The notes under the pieces: model-generated
Seen by the model: the letters and a program-made list of their open reading frames with translations, nothing else
What the model was told of the DNA's origin: nothing
Databases searched by the model: none
Assembly: GCA_964036315.1 (NCBI GenBank)
Contig: OZ038485.1
Location: forward strand, 95,955,611 to 96,019,610
DNA length: 64,000 nt
Direction of reading: 5' to 3'
Source of the DNA: Acanthosepion esculentum
Taxonomy: Eukaryota; Mollusca; Cephalopoda; Sepiida; Sepiidae
Shown: positions 24,033 through 34,998 of the stretch, one piece after another
Layout: every line of letters begins with the position of its first letter
Numbering within the stretch: the first letter of the stretch is position 1
Position numbers and translations under genes: made by a program

Positions 24033-24149
24033 GAGTGCTGCTATTGAATCTTACAAAAATATAAATCTACACCTCAGATTTTTTCAGATATCTCTGTTCC
24101 TGAAAGAATTACTCCTTACTCAAAGCAATTTACATGATTATAACAATGT

Positions 24150-24655
24150 TCCAAACCTCATCTTGAGTATGACAAAAAGGAAATGAGAGCTCCAATCTAT
24201 TTAATCTCTTCCTAGACTAGGCTCTGAGTGTATACAAGCATAGATGTGAAGAGATAGGCCCTGATCACTTAAACATTCCTTATTGTATCACAAATTGAAA
24301 CTACTAATAGAAAACAACATTCCTGCTTTCCTGCCTGAGGTCATTGTTTTCAGAGGATGAGGGAGCTATGCTGATGACATAGGTATTCATAGTTGGAACA
24401 AAATTGATCTGGAAAAAAAAATCAGCTTTCTTTACCAAGTATTCAAAGAAGTAGGACTCAAGATAAATCTTTCCAAAACACAAATGATCTGAAATTGGAT
24501 GGAAAGCAGTGATGTTGTGTATCCTGAATCCTTCATAAAAATCCAGGATGTGGAATTAGTAAATATTAAACACTTTTATGACTACTTGCAACAATTTCAT
24601 CAAAATACTCTGAGTGTAAGACAGAAAAATATCTTTTCACTAGCTGATGGTACCT
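24150..24655 (+). mobile_element. LINE reverse transcriptase fragment with YADD box
   Basis: The + frame reads SYADDIGIHSW at 24364-24396, then KIDLEKKISFLYQVFKEVGL, KINLSKTQM, and after a stop a VELVNIKHFYDYL-like stretch. YADD (24367-24378) is the catalytic metal-binding box of reverse transcriptases. Upstream traces (LFNLFLD-like near 24200) belong to the same domain. Stops make it non-functional. It is another RT piece in a LINE of uncertain family. Confidence 0.82.
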
Positions 24656-24672
24656 ATGGTTCAACTAGACTC

Positions 24673-25120
24673 TAGTCCTCAACCTTTTTTATTTGTGGAT
24701 TCCCATAACCATTCAATGAAAAAAAAAGTTTATTTTATTTTTTTACTAATAGATAACTTTAGGAATTGTATTGTAGAAATAGTAAATCTATCTGCTTCAT
24801 TTTGAATTAAAACTAATTTAATGAAAATAAACTTGTATTTGGCAACTAAATTCTATGGAATTATTTATGTACACTATATATCCTACTCAGTTTTTATTCA
24901 GTTTTTATTCAATCAAAACATAAAATAGAGTAAAAGGGTGGCTAACTTGTATTGCTTGATCTCATTCTCTGCTAGTTTTTATTATTTTAATATGGTGTAG
25001 ATTACTGTAGAAATTCAAATTCTCAATTGTAACAAATGTTTTGAAGTGAAATTGTTTTGTGGACCACTAAAATATTACCATGGACACCAGTAATGTTATA
25101 TGGACCCTGGTTGAGAACTA
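24673..25120. mobile_element. Non-autonomous hAT-like element
   Basis: Ends TAGTCCTCAACCTTTTTT (left) and GGACCCTGGTTGAGAACTA (right) are inverted repeats (11 of 12 core bases). They match the widely seen hAT end type CAGTGGTTCTCAACC. The interior is AT-rich and non-coding. Confidence 0.65.
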
Positions 25121-25289
25121 CTGATGAGAGCAACTGAACAATTAGTGATCATAATGCTATAGTCTTTATATGCTAATTGGTATCTTAAACCTCTCTAGTT
25201 TACACTGAAAACTGATCAAAATAGTAAAGTTCAATTGGAGAGATCTCACTTTTTTAGGTTAGTTTGATTTAATCTTTATTTTTATAAAG

Positions 25290-25656
25290 ATATGACATAC
25301 GGCCACATCACATTGAAGCACTGGTTCTCATCTAAACACTGAAATTAAGCAACATTAAGTCTAGTCAGTATGTAGACATGCGATCACTTGGGAATATAAG
25401 GAACTGTAAGCTTGGTATAATGGATAACAGCTGGCAATTGGAATTCAGAAAGGAGAGTTCCAATTCCAGCCAGGTTCGTTATCCTTGGGAAAGGTATGAA
25501 TCCTCTTCTTCCCCCCAGCTATGGGTTAAATAGTAGGACTTGTATCAGGAAATCATTGTCTCAAAAAAAAAATAATCTTATAATACCAAAATACTTTTTG
25601 GCTTTAAATAACCTTATGATTGATAAACCATAGGAAAACAAATCAATCAATCAATC
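25290..25656 (+). mobile_element. 5S-rRNA-headed SINE
   Basis: The first 120 bp follow 5S rRNA: ACGGCCACATCACATTGAAG, ACACTGAAATTAAGCAAC, AGTCTAGTCAGTA, then GGGAATATAAGGAACTGTAA. Next comes a tRNA-like segment (TAATGGATAACAGC; GTTCCAATTCCAGCC), a body (TTGGGAAAGGTATGAATCC; CAGCTATGGGTTAAATAG) and the tail GGCTTTAAATAACCTTATGA, ending in AATC repeats. TTTATAAAG flanks it at 25281-25289 and 25657-25665, a 9-bp target duplication. Confidence 0.85.
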
Positions 25657-26131
25657 TTTATAAAGCACAATTCTTTCTCTTGTGTGAGGATTAGTTTTTA
25701 TTCTGTGTCTCTTTAAATTATGTCACTATTTCAATGCACTTTTATATTAAAAAGCTTTCTCTCAGCTTTGGTCAAAGTTTACAAGTGTAAACTTTTTGTC
25801 TGTAAGATATAAATTTCCATGACTTTTTTTGATGCTAAATGAATAAAGTATTCTTCCACATAATCCAGTCTTAAAACCAGAGCTAATTATGTGTACATAA
25901 TGAAAAGAAGAATGCCTAAACCAAGATAAGGCAACCCCTTTCAAAATAATGAACAACAACTGACCTTTCATCGATTAAATTTGTCTTAACTACTGAATGT
26001 AATTAGCTGCTCTTTCTCTAGAATGCTTCCTCTTTGTTGATACCTCACTCTCTCTTTCTCTCCTTATTTTATTCTTCTACCTCTCTCTATTTTTTATTTT
26101 TCATTCTTTCTCTCACTCCATTTATCAATTC

Positions 26132-26380
26132 TGGCTTATGGCCATATCATGCTGAAACACCTTTTCTAGTATGATCACTGAAGTTAAGCAACATCAAGCT
26201 TGATCAGTACCCAGATGGGTAACCGCTTGGAAATACCAGGTGCTGTAAGCTTGACTCAGAATTGGAAATCAAGTTCCAATTCCCATTAGGTTCGTTATAT
26301 TCACTTATGTGCAAATACCCTTGGGAAAGGTATGAATCCACCACTTTTCGCTCTCAGCTATAGGTTAATTAGTAGGACGT
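26132..26380 (+). mobile_element. 5S-rRNA-headed SINE, 3' truncated
   Basis: 5S head GGCTTATGGCCATATCATGC, GATCACTGAAGTTAAGCAAC, CCCAGATGGGTAACCGCTTG, GAAATACCAGGTGCTGTAAG, then the B-box-like GTTCCAATTCCCATTAGG and the body to TATAGGTTAATTAGTAGGA. It stops where an inverted 5S piece begins. Confidence 0.85.
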
Positions 26381-26480
26381 CCCAAGTGGTCACACATCTA
26401 GTTACTGACCAGGCTTGATGTTGCTTAACTTCAGTGACCATATGGGAGCTAGTGTTTCAATGTGATGTGGCTGTAAGGCT
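26381..26480 (-). mobile_element. Inverted 5S-rRNA-like head
   Basis: Reverse of a 5S head: GACCAGGCTTGATGTTGCTT, AACTTCAGTGACCATATGGG, TTTCAATGTGATGTGGCTGT. It faces the head at 26132 across the SINE body, so the locus is two 5S-headed SINEs joined tail to tail, the second truncated. Confidence 0.82.
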
Positions 26481-26734
26481 AGCTTCTATTGTGAAAGCAT
26501 GATACAGGAAATAAAATGCTTAGTCATTTAGCCATTACTCCAGGACCTTTATAAATTATAAAATGGTGGTTACAATAGCATTTTATTAGTAATGTAACTT
26601 ATTGCAATTATTTTATAATAACTGGAAATTTCATGGTGCATATTTACAATCTACAAATAAAGTAGTAACTTGATATTATATTTACCAACACCTTTCAGAA
26701 AGTTACTTATCTTTACTGTTTTTACTTCTATGTT

Positions 26735-26805
26735 TCATGTCCCTTCAGGATGTTGGCGATCATGGCTCTTCACAATTTCCTGTCCTTTGAGGCTCTTATA
26801 TTTGC
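26735..26805 (-). mobile_element. LINE family B extreme 3' coding end
   Basis: The - frame reads RASKDRKLWRAMIANILKGH and ET then stop, the terminal residues of family B. The same end occurs at 37050, 49045 (-) and 56750, 57770 (+). Confidence 0.75.
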
Positions 26806-27023
26806 AAACACCTTCTAGAAATTTACTTATCTTTACTGCTGTCTTTTTTTAATGCCTGAAATTACTCAACAAAGCTGATCTTTGGCTGTAGTGTTGTGAA
26901 AAGGTTGTCTTGACCTGAATTTCAAGACAGAAGAATGTATATTCATAAGTTACCTGGTAAGCTTGTAATTGAATCAATTTCATCAATCAAGCAGTTTAAA
27001 ATAAACTATCAAGACATGAGATG

Positions 27024-27138
27024 ATGTTGAAAAGTTCTTGGCCCAACCAACTTTCCAAAATCAAACCGAATAGCAAAACATTCAAACTTTTCTCTTTGAA
27101 TCCTTTTCTTGTTCAGGGTGAGAACTTTTCAGCACTGT
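27024..27138. mobile_element. Short TIR element family F, copy 2
   Basis: Ends ATGTTGAAAAGTTCTTGGCC and GGTGAGAACTTTTCAGCAC are inverted relative to each other; the body is about 75 bp and non-coding. Confidence 0.65.
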
Positions 27139-27518
27139 CTTGTAAAAACTGATCCCCAAAAAGATATATTCAGAAGATGCTTATATTGTTAGATTTGAAT
27201 TGTCAATCAAATCGCATTTTGTTATTATCAATTCTCTCCAATGGTTGAACTTATCTGAAAGATGTTGTTACACTTTTATAGTTTTTTATGGACAGAAATC
27301 TGAATATATAAAAAAAAGGATTTATGACCATTGGAATTGATGCACATGTTTCCTCTTTTCTTTGCTGAGTCTCTTTCTTTTTCTTATTTGCAATTTCTTT
27401 TCATTTTACTGTGAGATGCAAGACTAAAAATATAAACCATATGGTTAGCAGCTGTTAAACTTTCTACAGTTAATGATGATCTCAGAGTTGATGAAACAGA
27501 TTTTCTTTTTAAGAGCAC

Positions 27519-27542
27519 ACACACACACACACACACACACAC
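27519..27542. repeat. (CA)n microsatellite
   Basis: About 12 CA units. Confidence 0.95.
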
Positions 27543-28670
27543 ATTTTGTGAGACTGTAGTGAAAAGCTGTCAGTCAAACCAAGAACACATTTCTCTCCCC
27601 ACCAAAACAAACTTTGGTCAGATTTTGGGAAGTGGATCAAGCAGAACTTTTCCTTCTCCCTCCTCTTTAATATATATAATAATGCATTTTCAAGGAATTA
27701 ATGGATTTATTTTTAATCTGGCATTTTTATTACTTCAAATGTTATTATAGTAGACACTTGGAATGCAAAGTGTTCAATATAATGTTTAAAATAATAAATT
27801 TTATATAGGTGCCTCCAAAGATAGGTTAAAAAAAAAAGCATACATGGTGAAAAAAATGTACCAAACTCAAAAAAAAGTTTGATCATCAAAATCATTATTA
27901 TTAAGAGGAATTTTTTGATTATTATATTTTTTAATCTTTTTAAAACCTTCAAAACCTTGGATGAAAATTTTTCTTTTTTTCTTGCATCAGCGGGTGACCA
28001 TAAGTTAGTATAAGAAATTTTAGATTATTTTTGCTGTGAAGAACACATGGATTTGGAAATTCTTTTAAAAATCAAATAATTATTGGATTTTAATGAAGTG
28101 TTCAGGACTTATTTCCAAATGAATGAAATTATTTTTAAAATGTTTCTTTTCTTTTTTTTTTTTTTTAGAAAAACTTAAATATTTTTTTATATGTTACCCC
28201 CTCCCCACTTATTTAATTTTATGAAATTTCAATAAATTCATTTTTGTAGGGCTTAATGTTTATATTAGTTAAAAGCAGAAGTCATTGGAAATTTAAATCA
28301 TTAATATTTTTTTTTATAAAACAGGATTCTTAGTTACTAAAAATCAGCTCTGAATTTTAAAATAAAGAATGCAATAAAACTAAGGCATTATTTAATAAAA
28401 GCCTTTAATTACTTTTATGAACACTATTGTCTTAAGAAAAAAAAATTAATGAATAATTAATTTTTACAAGAATTCTGTGTGATATTTTACAAAGCTGTGG
28501 TTTGTTGATTGTTGCAAAGGTTCTCCAAACGATGTCCTTCAACTGATGGGTATTCTGGTATCATTCATGTTGAAATAGAAAATTATATTATGTAGGGGTG
28601 ACAAGATTTTCGGACCACCTTGTATTATTAGCTTGAAATTAAAACTAAATGCTTCAAGAAAGGTGCGTGC

Positions 28671-28707
<37 letters not shown>

Positions 28708-29123
28708 GATGCAGAACTGAGTCAATTCATTGATAGTTGGGTTGTTTTAATGGTCAGAAGTTGGTGTTTTTAGGGGCTGACTAATATTTGTACTGCTGTC
28801 CTCTAACAAAGTGATATGAAATTGTCAGATTGGACTAATTAGAAACTTGTAGAAATAACTCATTTGAATTATTTACTATGAAAGTCATAAACGAGTATGT
28901 CAATATAAAGAATATGTATAATCTTGTAAGGATTGCTATGCAAGACAAAAGAATCACATAGGAAGCCCTAATGATGAAAATTCTATGGTGTGTATAGTTA
29001 ACCTGTTATTGATCTACTAGAAACCAATTCTGATTTTGTATTAAAAAAATAGGATTGGGGTTATGGTAGCAAGTCATCAAAAACACATGACCTTAAAGCT
29101 CTAGTTATGAATGATATTTTACT

Positions 29124-29224
29124 AAAAAGTTCTTGGCATAACCCACTTCCCAAAATCTGACCAAATAATCAAACCAGAATCTTTTTTTAGAGTTTCTTGG
29201 TCAAGTTGAGAACTTTACATCACC
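29124..29224. mobile_element. Short TIR element family F, copy 3
   Basis: AAAAAGTTCTTGGCATAACC opens and TTGGTCAAGTTGAGAACTTT closes the copy; the middle CCCAAAATCTGACCAAATAA matches copy 2. Confidence 0.6.
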
Positions 29225-29560
29225 CACTTCAAAACACATTTCCAGCTTGTTTTGGAAAATAATGGACATTCATATTCTGTGCCAATTCATCCATGATAGA
29301 ACTTTGTCTTATCTCATCAGTTTTCAGGGTTTTATCATTATTTTTTAAGCTCAATTTATATAAAATATTTCTTTTGGCAGTAGATTTGATTAATAAGTTC
29401 TTTCCTGCAGCATACTTTCCCCCTAGTTTGTAATACATGTTAATTTTGTAAATATATCGGTGATGAAAAAGAATTTTCTCTAATTGTGAACACACCTTCT
29501 TGTTAAGTTTCTATATATTATCAAAATACTGTGTGTATACTACTATTAATTCTCTCTCTA

Positions 29561-29561
<1 letters not shown>

Positions 29562-29605
<44 letters not shown>
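29562..29605. repeat. (TA)n(CA)n compound microsatellite
   Basis: A TA run of about 24 bp passes directly into a CA run. The same TA-to-CA junction occurs at 28673 and 43490. Confidence 0.95.
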
Positions 29606-29984
29606 GAGGAACACTTAATGTGTCACCGTAGTTTAGGTTACTACTGTATAAGGAAGTCATTCATTATACAGTGTGACTCATCCTTATAGCCATATCCTTC
29701 ATTCGAATCATACATTAAACAAACCCAACCTTTGGGTTTGCTTCTACCCCTTTTCCTGTATAAACTTTAACCAGCATGCCTTTTCCTTTTTCTCCAGTTT
29801 GTCAGTGTGTATTTCCTTTAGGGGTGGATTGTTAAGGAAAAGTGTTGCTTGGAGCTTACTTCACTACTTTTAACTTTTCCCAAGTTTTTATTTCTCTATA
29901 TTTTTTTCTCTCTCCTTCCTCTCCCCTCCCCTTACTCTCCCTTCCTTACTCTCCCTTCCTTCCTCTCTCCATCTATCTCTTCCT

Positions 29985-30318
29985 TTCTCTCTCTACCTTC
30001 CTCTCTCCACCTCTCTCTACCTTCCTCTCTCCACCTCTCTCTACCTTCCTCTCTCCACCTCTCTCTACCTTCCTCTCTCCACCTCTCTCTACCTTCCTCT
30101 CTCCACCTCTCTCTACCTTCCTCTCTCTCCACCTCTCTCTACCTTCCTCTCTCTCCACCTCTCTCTACCTTCCTCTCTCTCCACCTCTCTCTACCTTCCT
30201 CTCTCTCCACCTCTCTCTACCTTCCTCTCTCTCCACCTCTCTCTACCTTCCTCTCTCTCCACCTCTCTCTACCTTCCTCTCTCTCCACCTCTCTCTACCT
30301 TCCTCTCTCTCCACCTCC
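29985..30318 (+). repeat. Pyrimidine minisatellite in two unit lengths
   Basis: Five 24-bp units (30001-30120; CTCTCTCCACCTCTCTCTAC + CTTC) are followed by seven 26-bp units with one extra CT (30121-30302), then partial units. The upper strand is almost entirely C/T. ORFs on both strands here are repeat artefacts. Confidence 0.97.
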
Positions 30319-30339
30319 CCATTCCCATCTCCCCTGTGT

Positions 30340-31149
30340 CTCCCTCTCCACTGGTCTTCCTCTCTTTCTCCCTATTTCCTCTTTTTAAACACCTGCCTCA
30401 CCTCATTTTTTATAATTTTAGCAGAGATGTCTTAGTGTCAAATAATAAAATTTTGAATTAATATTTGCTGTCCCAAAAAATAATTTTCATTTGCTTTTGT
30501 GGAATACCTTCATTAGTACGAATTTCCCTTTCATTAATTTGTAACGGAATAAAGCAAAGAAGCAATTACCATTAATAAATGGGGAAAATGTTTTGAGCAT
30601 TCCTATACAATAAAAATTTCCTACGTCCATCTGCCTTGATGTTGAAAGTCAATTTTTCTTGAGGGATCTGGTGTAAAAATTTTTTTTTCTATCATACAGT
30701 TTTTTTTTTTTTTTTTTGTTTTTTTTTTGCACTTGAACTGGCCCTGAACTTACATGCCCCTGTTCAAAATTTAGATTTCGCTACAGTTTTATGGAAATCT
30801 TAGGCAAGGTTATTTTTGGGATTTGTGAATGTGAAAGATTTTTTATATAAATGAATGCTAATTGCTTTTCTGCACCAGAGGAGTGCTCTGTTTTGGAAAC
30901 ATGGCGAAGCCTTTATTTTACATACTAAACATATGGAAATTTCGGTATTGGCTTTGTTTTTAGTATTTCTTGTGTCACAATGTTGTCATGACAGTGAATG
31001 AAAGCTTTAATGTCTTTCAGTTACTTTCACAGGTTGCATAAACACCTTTTTCTCATAAAAGAAAATTTAGTTCAAGCATTGTTCTATTTTAGTAGTTGTG
31101 AAAGTCAAACCCTTTTACATAACCCAAATCCTCTTTTCTTTTCCTTCAG
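30340..31149 (+). other. Intron before the P-loop exon; no exon found
   Basis: AT-rich sequence with long T-runs at 30680-30730. The only signal is the polypyrimidine tract and AG before 31150. Confidence 0.5.
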
Positions 31150-31266
31150 GTTTTCCAAGACTTGGGCACAGAGATCTTGGAGGCAGCTTTTGAGGGTTAC
31201 AATGCTTGTGTGTTTGCATATGGACAAACAAGTACTGGAAAGACCTACACGATGATGGGGGATCCT
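31150..31266 (+). CDS. Kinesin motor exon with P-loop (39 codons)
   Basis: The exon follows an acceptor ending TTCCTTCAG and is followed by the donor GTAAGT; it is phase 0 at both ends. It encodes the stretch from [14 protein letters not shown] through the [16 protein letters not shown] block. GQTSTGKT is the kinesin Walker A P-loop (consensus GQTxxGKT/S) that binds ATP phosphates. [11 protein letters not shown] just before it is the near-invariant kinesin strand and loop. The preceding exon must also end in phase 0 and should carry the beta-1 VRVRP motif, but no match was found from 1 to 31149, so that intron is probably very long or the exon was missed. Confidence 0.95.
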
Positions 31267-31321
31267 GTAAGTTTTGCTCAGCTTATATGCACTACTGACA
31301 TCAAGATTTTATTTATTTATT

Positions 31322-31395
31322 TTTTTTTTTAAAATGGCGAGTTTTTTTTTTTTTTTTAAAATGGCGAGTTTTTTTTTTTTTTTTTTTTTTGTTGT
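31322..31395 (+). repeat. Duplicated T-run plus AAAATGGCGAG block
   Basis: Two copies of a T-run followed by AAAATGGCGAG (31331-31369), then another long T-run, inside the 350-bp intron. It probably arose by slippage. Confidence 0.85.
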
Positions 31396-31616
31396 ATGAA
31401 CATGAAAAATACTGACAAAAAATACTTTAAAAGAAAGCATAAAAGCAAGAAAACCAGTTAATAATTGATGGAATACATTTGAAGTAGTAATCATTGACGG
31501 CTCTGAGCAACTCTTTAAACAATATGTAAAAACTTTTTGACTTATATAGCAGCTTGCTAGTTATATCTGTCAAGTAATCTACATCAGTATTGACTCTCTG
31601 CCACTGTATTTTGTAG

Positions 31617-31649
31617 GGAGAGGTCGGCCTAATTCCGAGGATCTGTGAA
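31617..31649 (+). CDS. Kinesin motor micro-exon (11 codons)
   Basis: A 33-nt exon between an acceptor ending TTTTGTAG and the donor GTAAGT, phase 0 at both ends. It encodes GEVGLIPRICE, matching the conserved kinesin GLIPRxxE/GLIPRICE segment after the P-loop helix. It lies 350 bp after the P-loop exon. Its short length and exact frame fit make it easy for gene finders to skip; skipping it would delete 11 residues without a frameshift. Confidence 0.93.
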
Positions 31650-31740
31650 GTAAGTATAAATTGTTTTCTTTGTTGCTTGATACTGATTTTTAATTTTTAT
31701 CTCTATCTGGGGAAATTTCATAAAGATCATTACCACTATA

Positions 31741-31989
31741 TGACATGAAGTGGAAAGATTATATTGAATCCATTGCTAGGTCTGCTGCTTGGAAAATTGG
31801 TTCACTGTGTTGTGCTAGACAATATTTCTTGCCAGAATTCATCTTGCACATAAATGTGTAATATAAATTTTGGCTATGCGTTGAATATTGCTATCACATT
31901 TGGTCTAGTGTTTCTGCAACATATTTAGAAATTCTTGATAAAATCCAAAGAATCTGCAATGTTATTAATCTTGACCTGGCATATCCGCT
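31741..31989 (+). mobile_element. LINE family A fragment, 5' of hAT insertion
   Basis: The + frame reads DMKWKDYIESIARSAAWKIG, SLCCARQYFLPEFILHI, then EYCYHIWSSVSATYLEILDK and NVINLDLAYP. It breaks off at ATATCCGCT and resumes after 34555. Confidence 0.82.
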
Positions 31990-32567
31990 AGTGATGAGAT
32001 GATACCAATATTTTTACCAATTCCAATACAATTCCAGATACTTTTCTAAATTTATGATTCCGATACCTATTTAAAATTCATTATTTTCAGGCTCTGAGGT
32101 TGGTTTGGGAAACTTAATGAACAAAGTACATTTATTAATGAAACATTTAGTAGAAAAATGAGTACAAAAGCTTATGGAATGAAGTTAGATATCCTTTTTA
32201 TTTAAAAAAAAAAATTGGACAAGAGTTTAAAAGAATTTCTTTACATAAATCACTTAAGTACCTAGCTACACTTGGCATAATTGAGAAATTGAAAAAATTT
32301 GAATTTCTCAGTGTTAAATAAAAAAATGTTTCTAGTTTTCTAATGTCTAGAATTTGTAAAGATTCAACTAAAGATGTTTTTTCTATTAATTGTAAAATAA
32401 AAAAGGGTTCATTTTTTGTCCAACTTTTTTAAGATTTAACAAACAAAGGCACCTTCTAAATATTATGCAATCTCCTTAAAATTTTATATGTGGCATTTTT
32501 CAATGAATGGAGCAAATTTAGGAGTGACAATTCAATTTCAGCATGCACTTCAAAAATAAGAGACACC

Positions 32568-32569
<2 letters not shown>

Positions 32570-32615
<46 letters not shown>
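32570..32615. repeat. (AT)n microsatellite
   Basis: About 22 AT units inside the hAT-like element. Confidence 0.97.
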
Positions 32616-32618
<3 letters not shown>

Positions 32619-33720
32619 CAACAATAATACTCTAAGTAAAATGGCATCATCCTATGTATTGTGGTTTAATTAATGCATGTTTTGATAAAGTACAAGGAAT
32701 ATTTAATCCTGCAGGATAGTGAATAAAAAATAAATGCAAATTTTAAATTTGCTTATAGATGTTTAATAAGAATTAAATATGAATTATCACAGCAATTTAA
32801 TAAATAAATAATAAAGGGTTTTCAATCTTATCTAAAAATTTTTATCACTAATAAGTCTTACTGTCTAAAATAAATTTCTTACAACTAAAAAAACTTTGAT
32901 AATTTCTAAAAAGAATCAGTGTTTTATTTTTGTTAAAAGAAAAAAAAAATTGTAAAAGTGCAACAACATAGTAAAAACATATCCCTTGTTTTTTTTTTTA
33001 TCTTTTTCAGAGATTTAAGCAATTTTAGCAAACTTTACAATAAATTTTAAAAAATATTAGGAATCAGGAAGTTGAAAGCTAAATAATGCTGATCGTTTTA
33101 TAAGATATGAGATTCAACTGTTACAAAGCATTAAAATAAAAATAAGATTAAAAAGGGTTAATGTCTTTGTAAGGATGAGAACAACTGTAAATGTGTATTT
33201 TTTGCATGTGATCAATTTTTTTTTTTTTTTTTTTTTTTTCAGTTATTAGATCATTAGAAGATGAAATTTTACTAGTTTTAAAATATTAAAACAAATCATG
33301 TTAAAAGTGGAAAAAAAAAACTACAGCTTAATCATACCAGATAAAAATGGTATAAAAATACTTGTTTTTAATTTTTTTATTCACTTATACTTATAAAACA
33401 TACAAATCGTTTGGCTCTGAAGAGGAATAAATGAGAAAAATGTTCAAAATATTTTAAATGCCCAAATAAATTAACATAGGAAAGTTCAATTATGCCAAAG
33501 AAAAAGATTAGTAAAATAAAATTAAATACAATTTTTGATGGAAATTTTAGGTTTTTTCATACAAACTTTTATGTGAAAGTTTTTTTTCAGGAAACTTCAA
33601 ATAATTTTGTTTATTTTTTTAAGTAAATAAAGATGAAAATTCATTTTGAAAGCTTTGAGAAATACATGAATTTCGTAGAAGCAAATTTAAGTTTCATAAA
33701 AAGAATATTTACTTTTTTAA

Positions 33721-33799
33721 AGTCTCAGTTATTGAAAAGATTTATTTTTGTTTATGTAGTATGCTATGTAAACAAAAATAAATCTTAAAAACTGAGACT
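33721..33799. repeat. Palindrome with 31-35 bp arms
   Basis: AGTCTCAGTTATTGAAAAGA and TTTATTTTTGTTTA face TAAACAAAAATAAATCTTAA and AAACTGAGACT across a loop of about 13 bp. Confidence 0.85.
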
Positions 33800-34235
33800 A
33801 AAAAAATGATTTTATGGATTAAAACTATTATACAAACAACTTGTAATTTAACTGATTCACCATGAGGACAATTTGTGATACAAGGTTAATTTTTTATGTG
33901 AAGAAATCGAATGCGACATTTGCATGAATTCCATACATTCATTTTTTTATAAATTAAAAAAAATAATAAAAATTTTCTTAGAAGAGAGCCTAGCAGAACA
34001 ATGTGAATTCATTCTGTGTTTATATTACATAATTTTTAATAATTTATGATATTAAATGAATGAATTAACAATGTTTAAAAAAAAATTAAAAATAAAATTT
34101 TTATTTTGATCTGAAACAGACTTTAAACTAGCAAAGTTTTTGGAAAGGTAGCGGACTGAGTAGAAACTTGCACATTCATCTTTTTTTTAAAAAATTTACA
34201 TCATACTTAGGTGTTATTATGATCTATAGATTTTA

Positions 34236-34310
34236 CATTATTTACATTATTCGGACTATTGTCCTCATCTTTGTTGCCATATTTATTACAATAGTCCAAA
34301 TAATGTACAT
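34236..34310. mobile_element. Miniature foldback family A hairpin
   Basis: ATTATTTACATTATTCGGAC + TATTG faces CAATAGTCCAAATAATGTAC, with CCTCATCTTTGTTGCCATA between. These are the outermost arm sequences of the element at 35808-36285 with the interior lost. Confidence 0.7.
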
Positions 34311-34555
34311 AATACCTCCTCTCAGAAATATAGACAGATAATATAGATTTTAGTTTTACTGATAGTACAAAATCAATAAATATTTATATCTTTTTATCAT
34401 TAGTACCAGGAATGGAAAATTAAGTTTTAAACAACAAAAGTACAAAGAATCATTTTGGAATCAGAAATTAGGTTAAAAATTCTCTGATGCTGATTCCAGT
34501 ACCCCAAAAATTCCAATATTTCTGATTCTTGATTCCGATTATTATTCTATTACTA

Positions 34556-34700
34556 ATATCAGCTTCATTTGCTTTCCACTACCATAACATAGATTCCTAT
34601 AAATATTTTCATGGTAATTGTTCTAATGAACTTTGCTTTTTATGACCTTGGGGACATTCACGGACAACTGTATCTGCCTGAGGGTAGAACTGAATATTGT
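34556..34700 (+). mobile_element. LINE family A fragment, 3' of hAT insertion
   Basis: ATATCAGCTTCATTTGCTTT, CCACTACCATAACATAGATT and TTTTCATGGTAATTGTTCTA match 1000-1095 of another copy and continue the reading broken at 31989. Confidence 0.72.
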
Positions 34701-34998
34701 GTGAGTAGGGGAAATATGATTAGGATAATAATCTTAAAAAGTCATTGAATGTTAATTTAAAAGGACAACCAACAAATTCATCTCGGATTCCTCTGGCAGT
34801 ACTTGTTTATGAAACAGTAAAATGCAATTCATGTTTTTGGCTAAGTTAATAAAGTACTCTTGTGAAAGTTCCGTAATTCAGCCAATAGTAATTTCATTCT
34901 TAAGTACATATATCACTTATTTTTTTATTTTTTATTTTTTTTATTTTTTATTTTTTTAATAATAAGAAGAAAAAAAGAAATTTTTACTAGAAGATACA

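Larger units (their letters stand above)
31990..34555. mobile_element. 2.57-kb hAT-like element inserted in LINE A
   Basis: The LINE reading is interrupted exactly here. The flanks ATATCCGCT (31981-31989) and ATATCAGCT (34556-34564) differ at one base and fit an 8-bp hAT target duplication. Element ends AGTGATGAGATGATACC and GATTATTATTCTATTACTA are imperfect inverted repeats, and subterminal ATTCC/GGAAT motifs occur at both ends. The interior is very AT-rich with no transposase. It includes a 35-bp palindrome (33721-33799), a hairpin derived from foldback family A (34236-34310) and a (TA)n run. Confidence 0.72.

Noticed and set aside
28480..28625. Possible DNA transposon end (ACAAGATTTTCGGACCACCT)
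   Set aside because: No partner end or transposase trace was found nearby.
29842..30435. Open frames of 197 and 179 residues in two + frames, and - frame Arg/Glu-rich ones
   Set aside because: All fall in the pyrimidine minisatellite; several overlapping frames are open at once because of the repeat.
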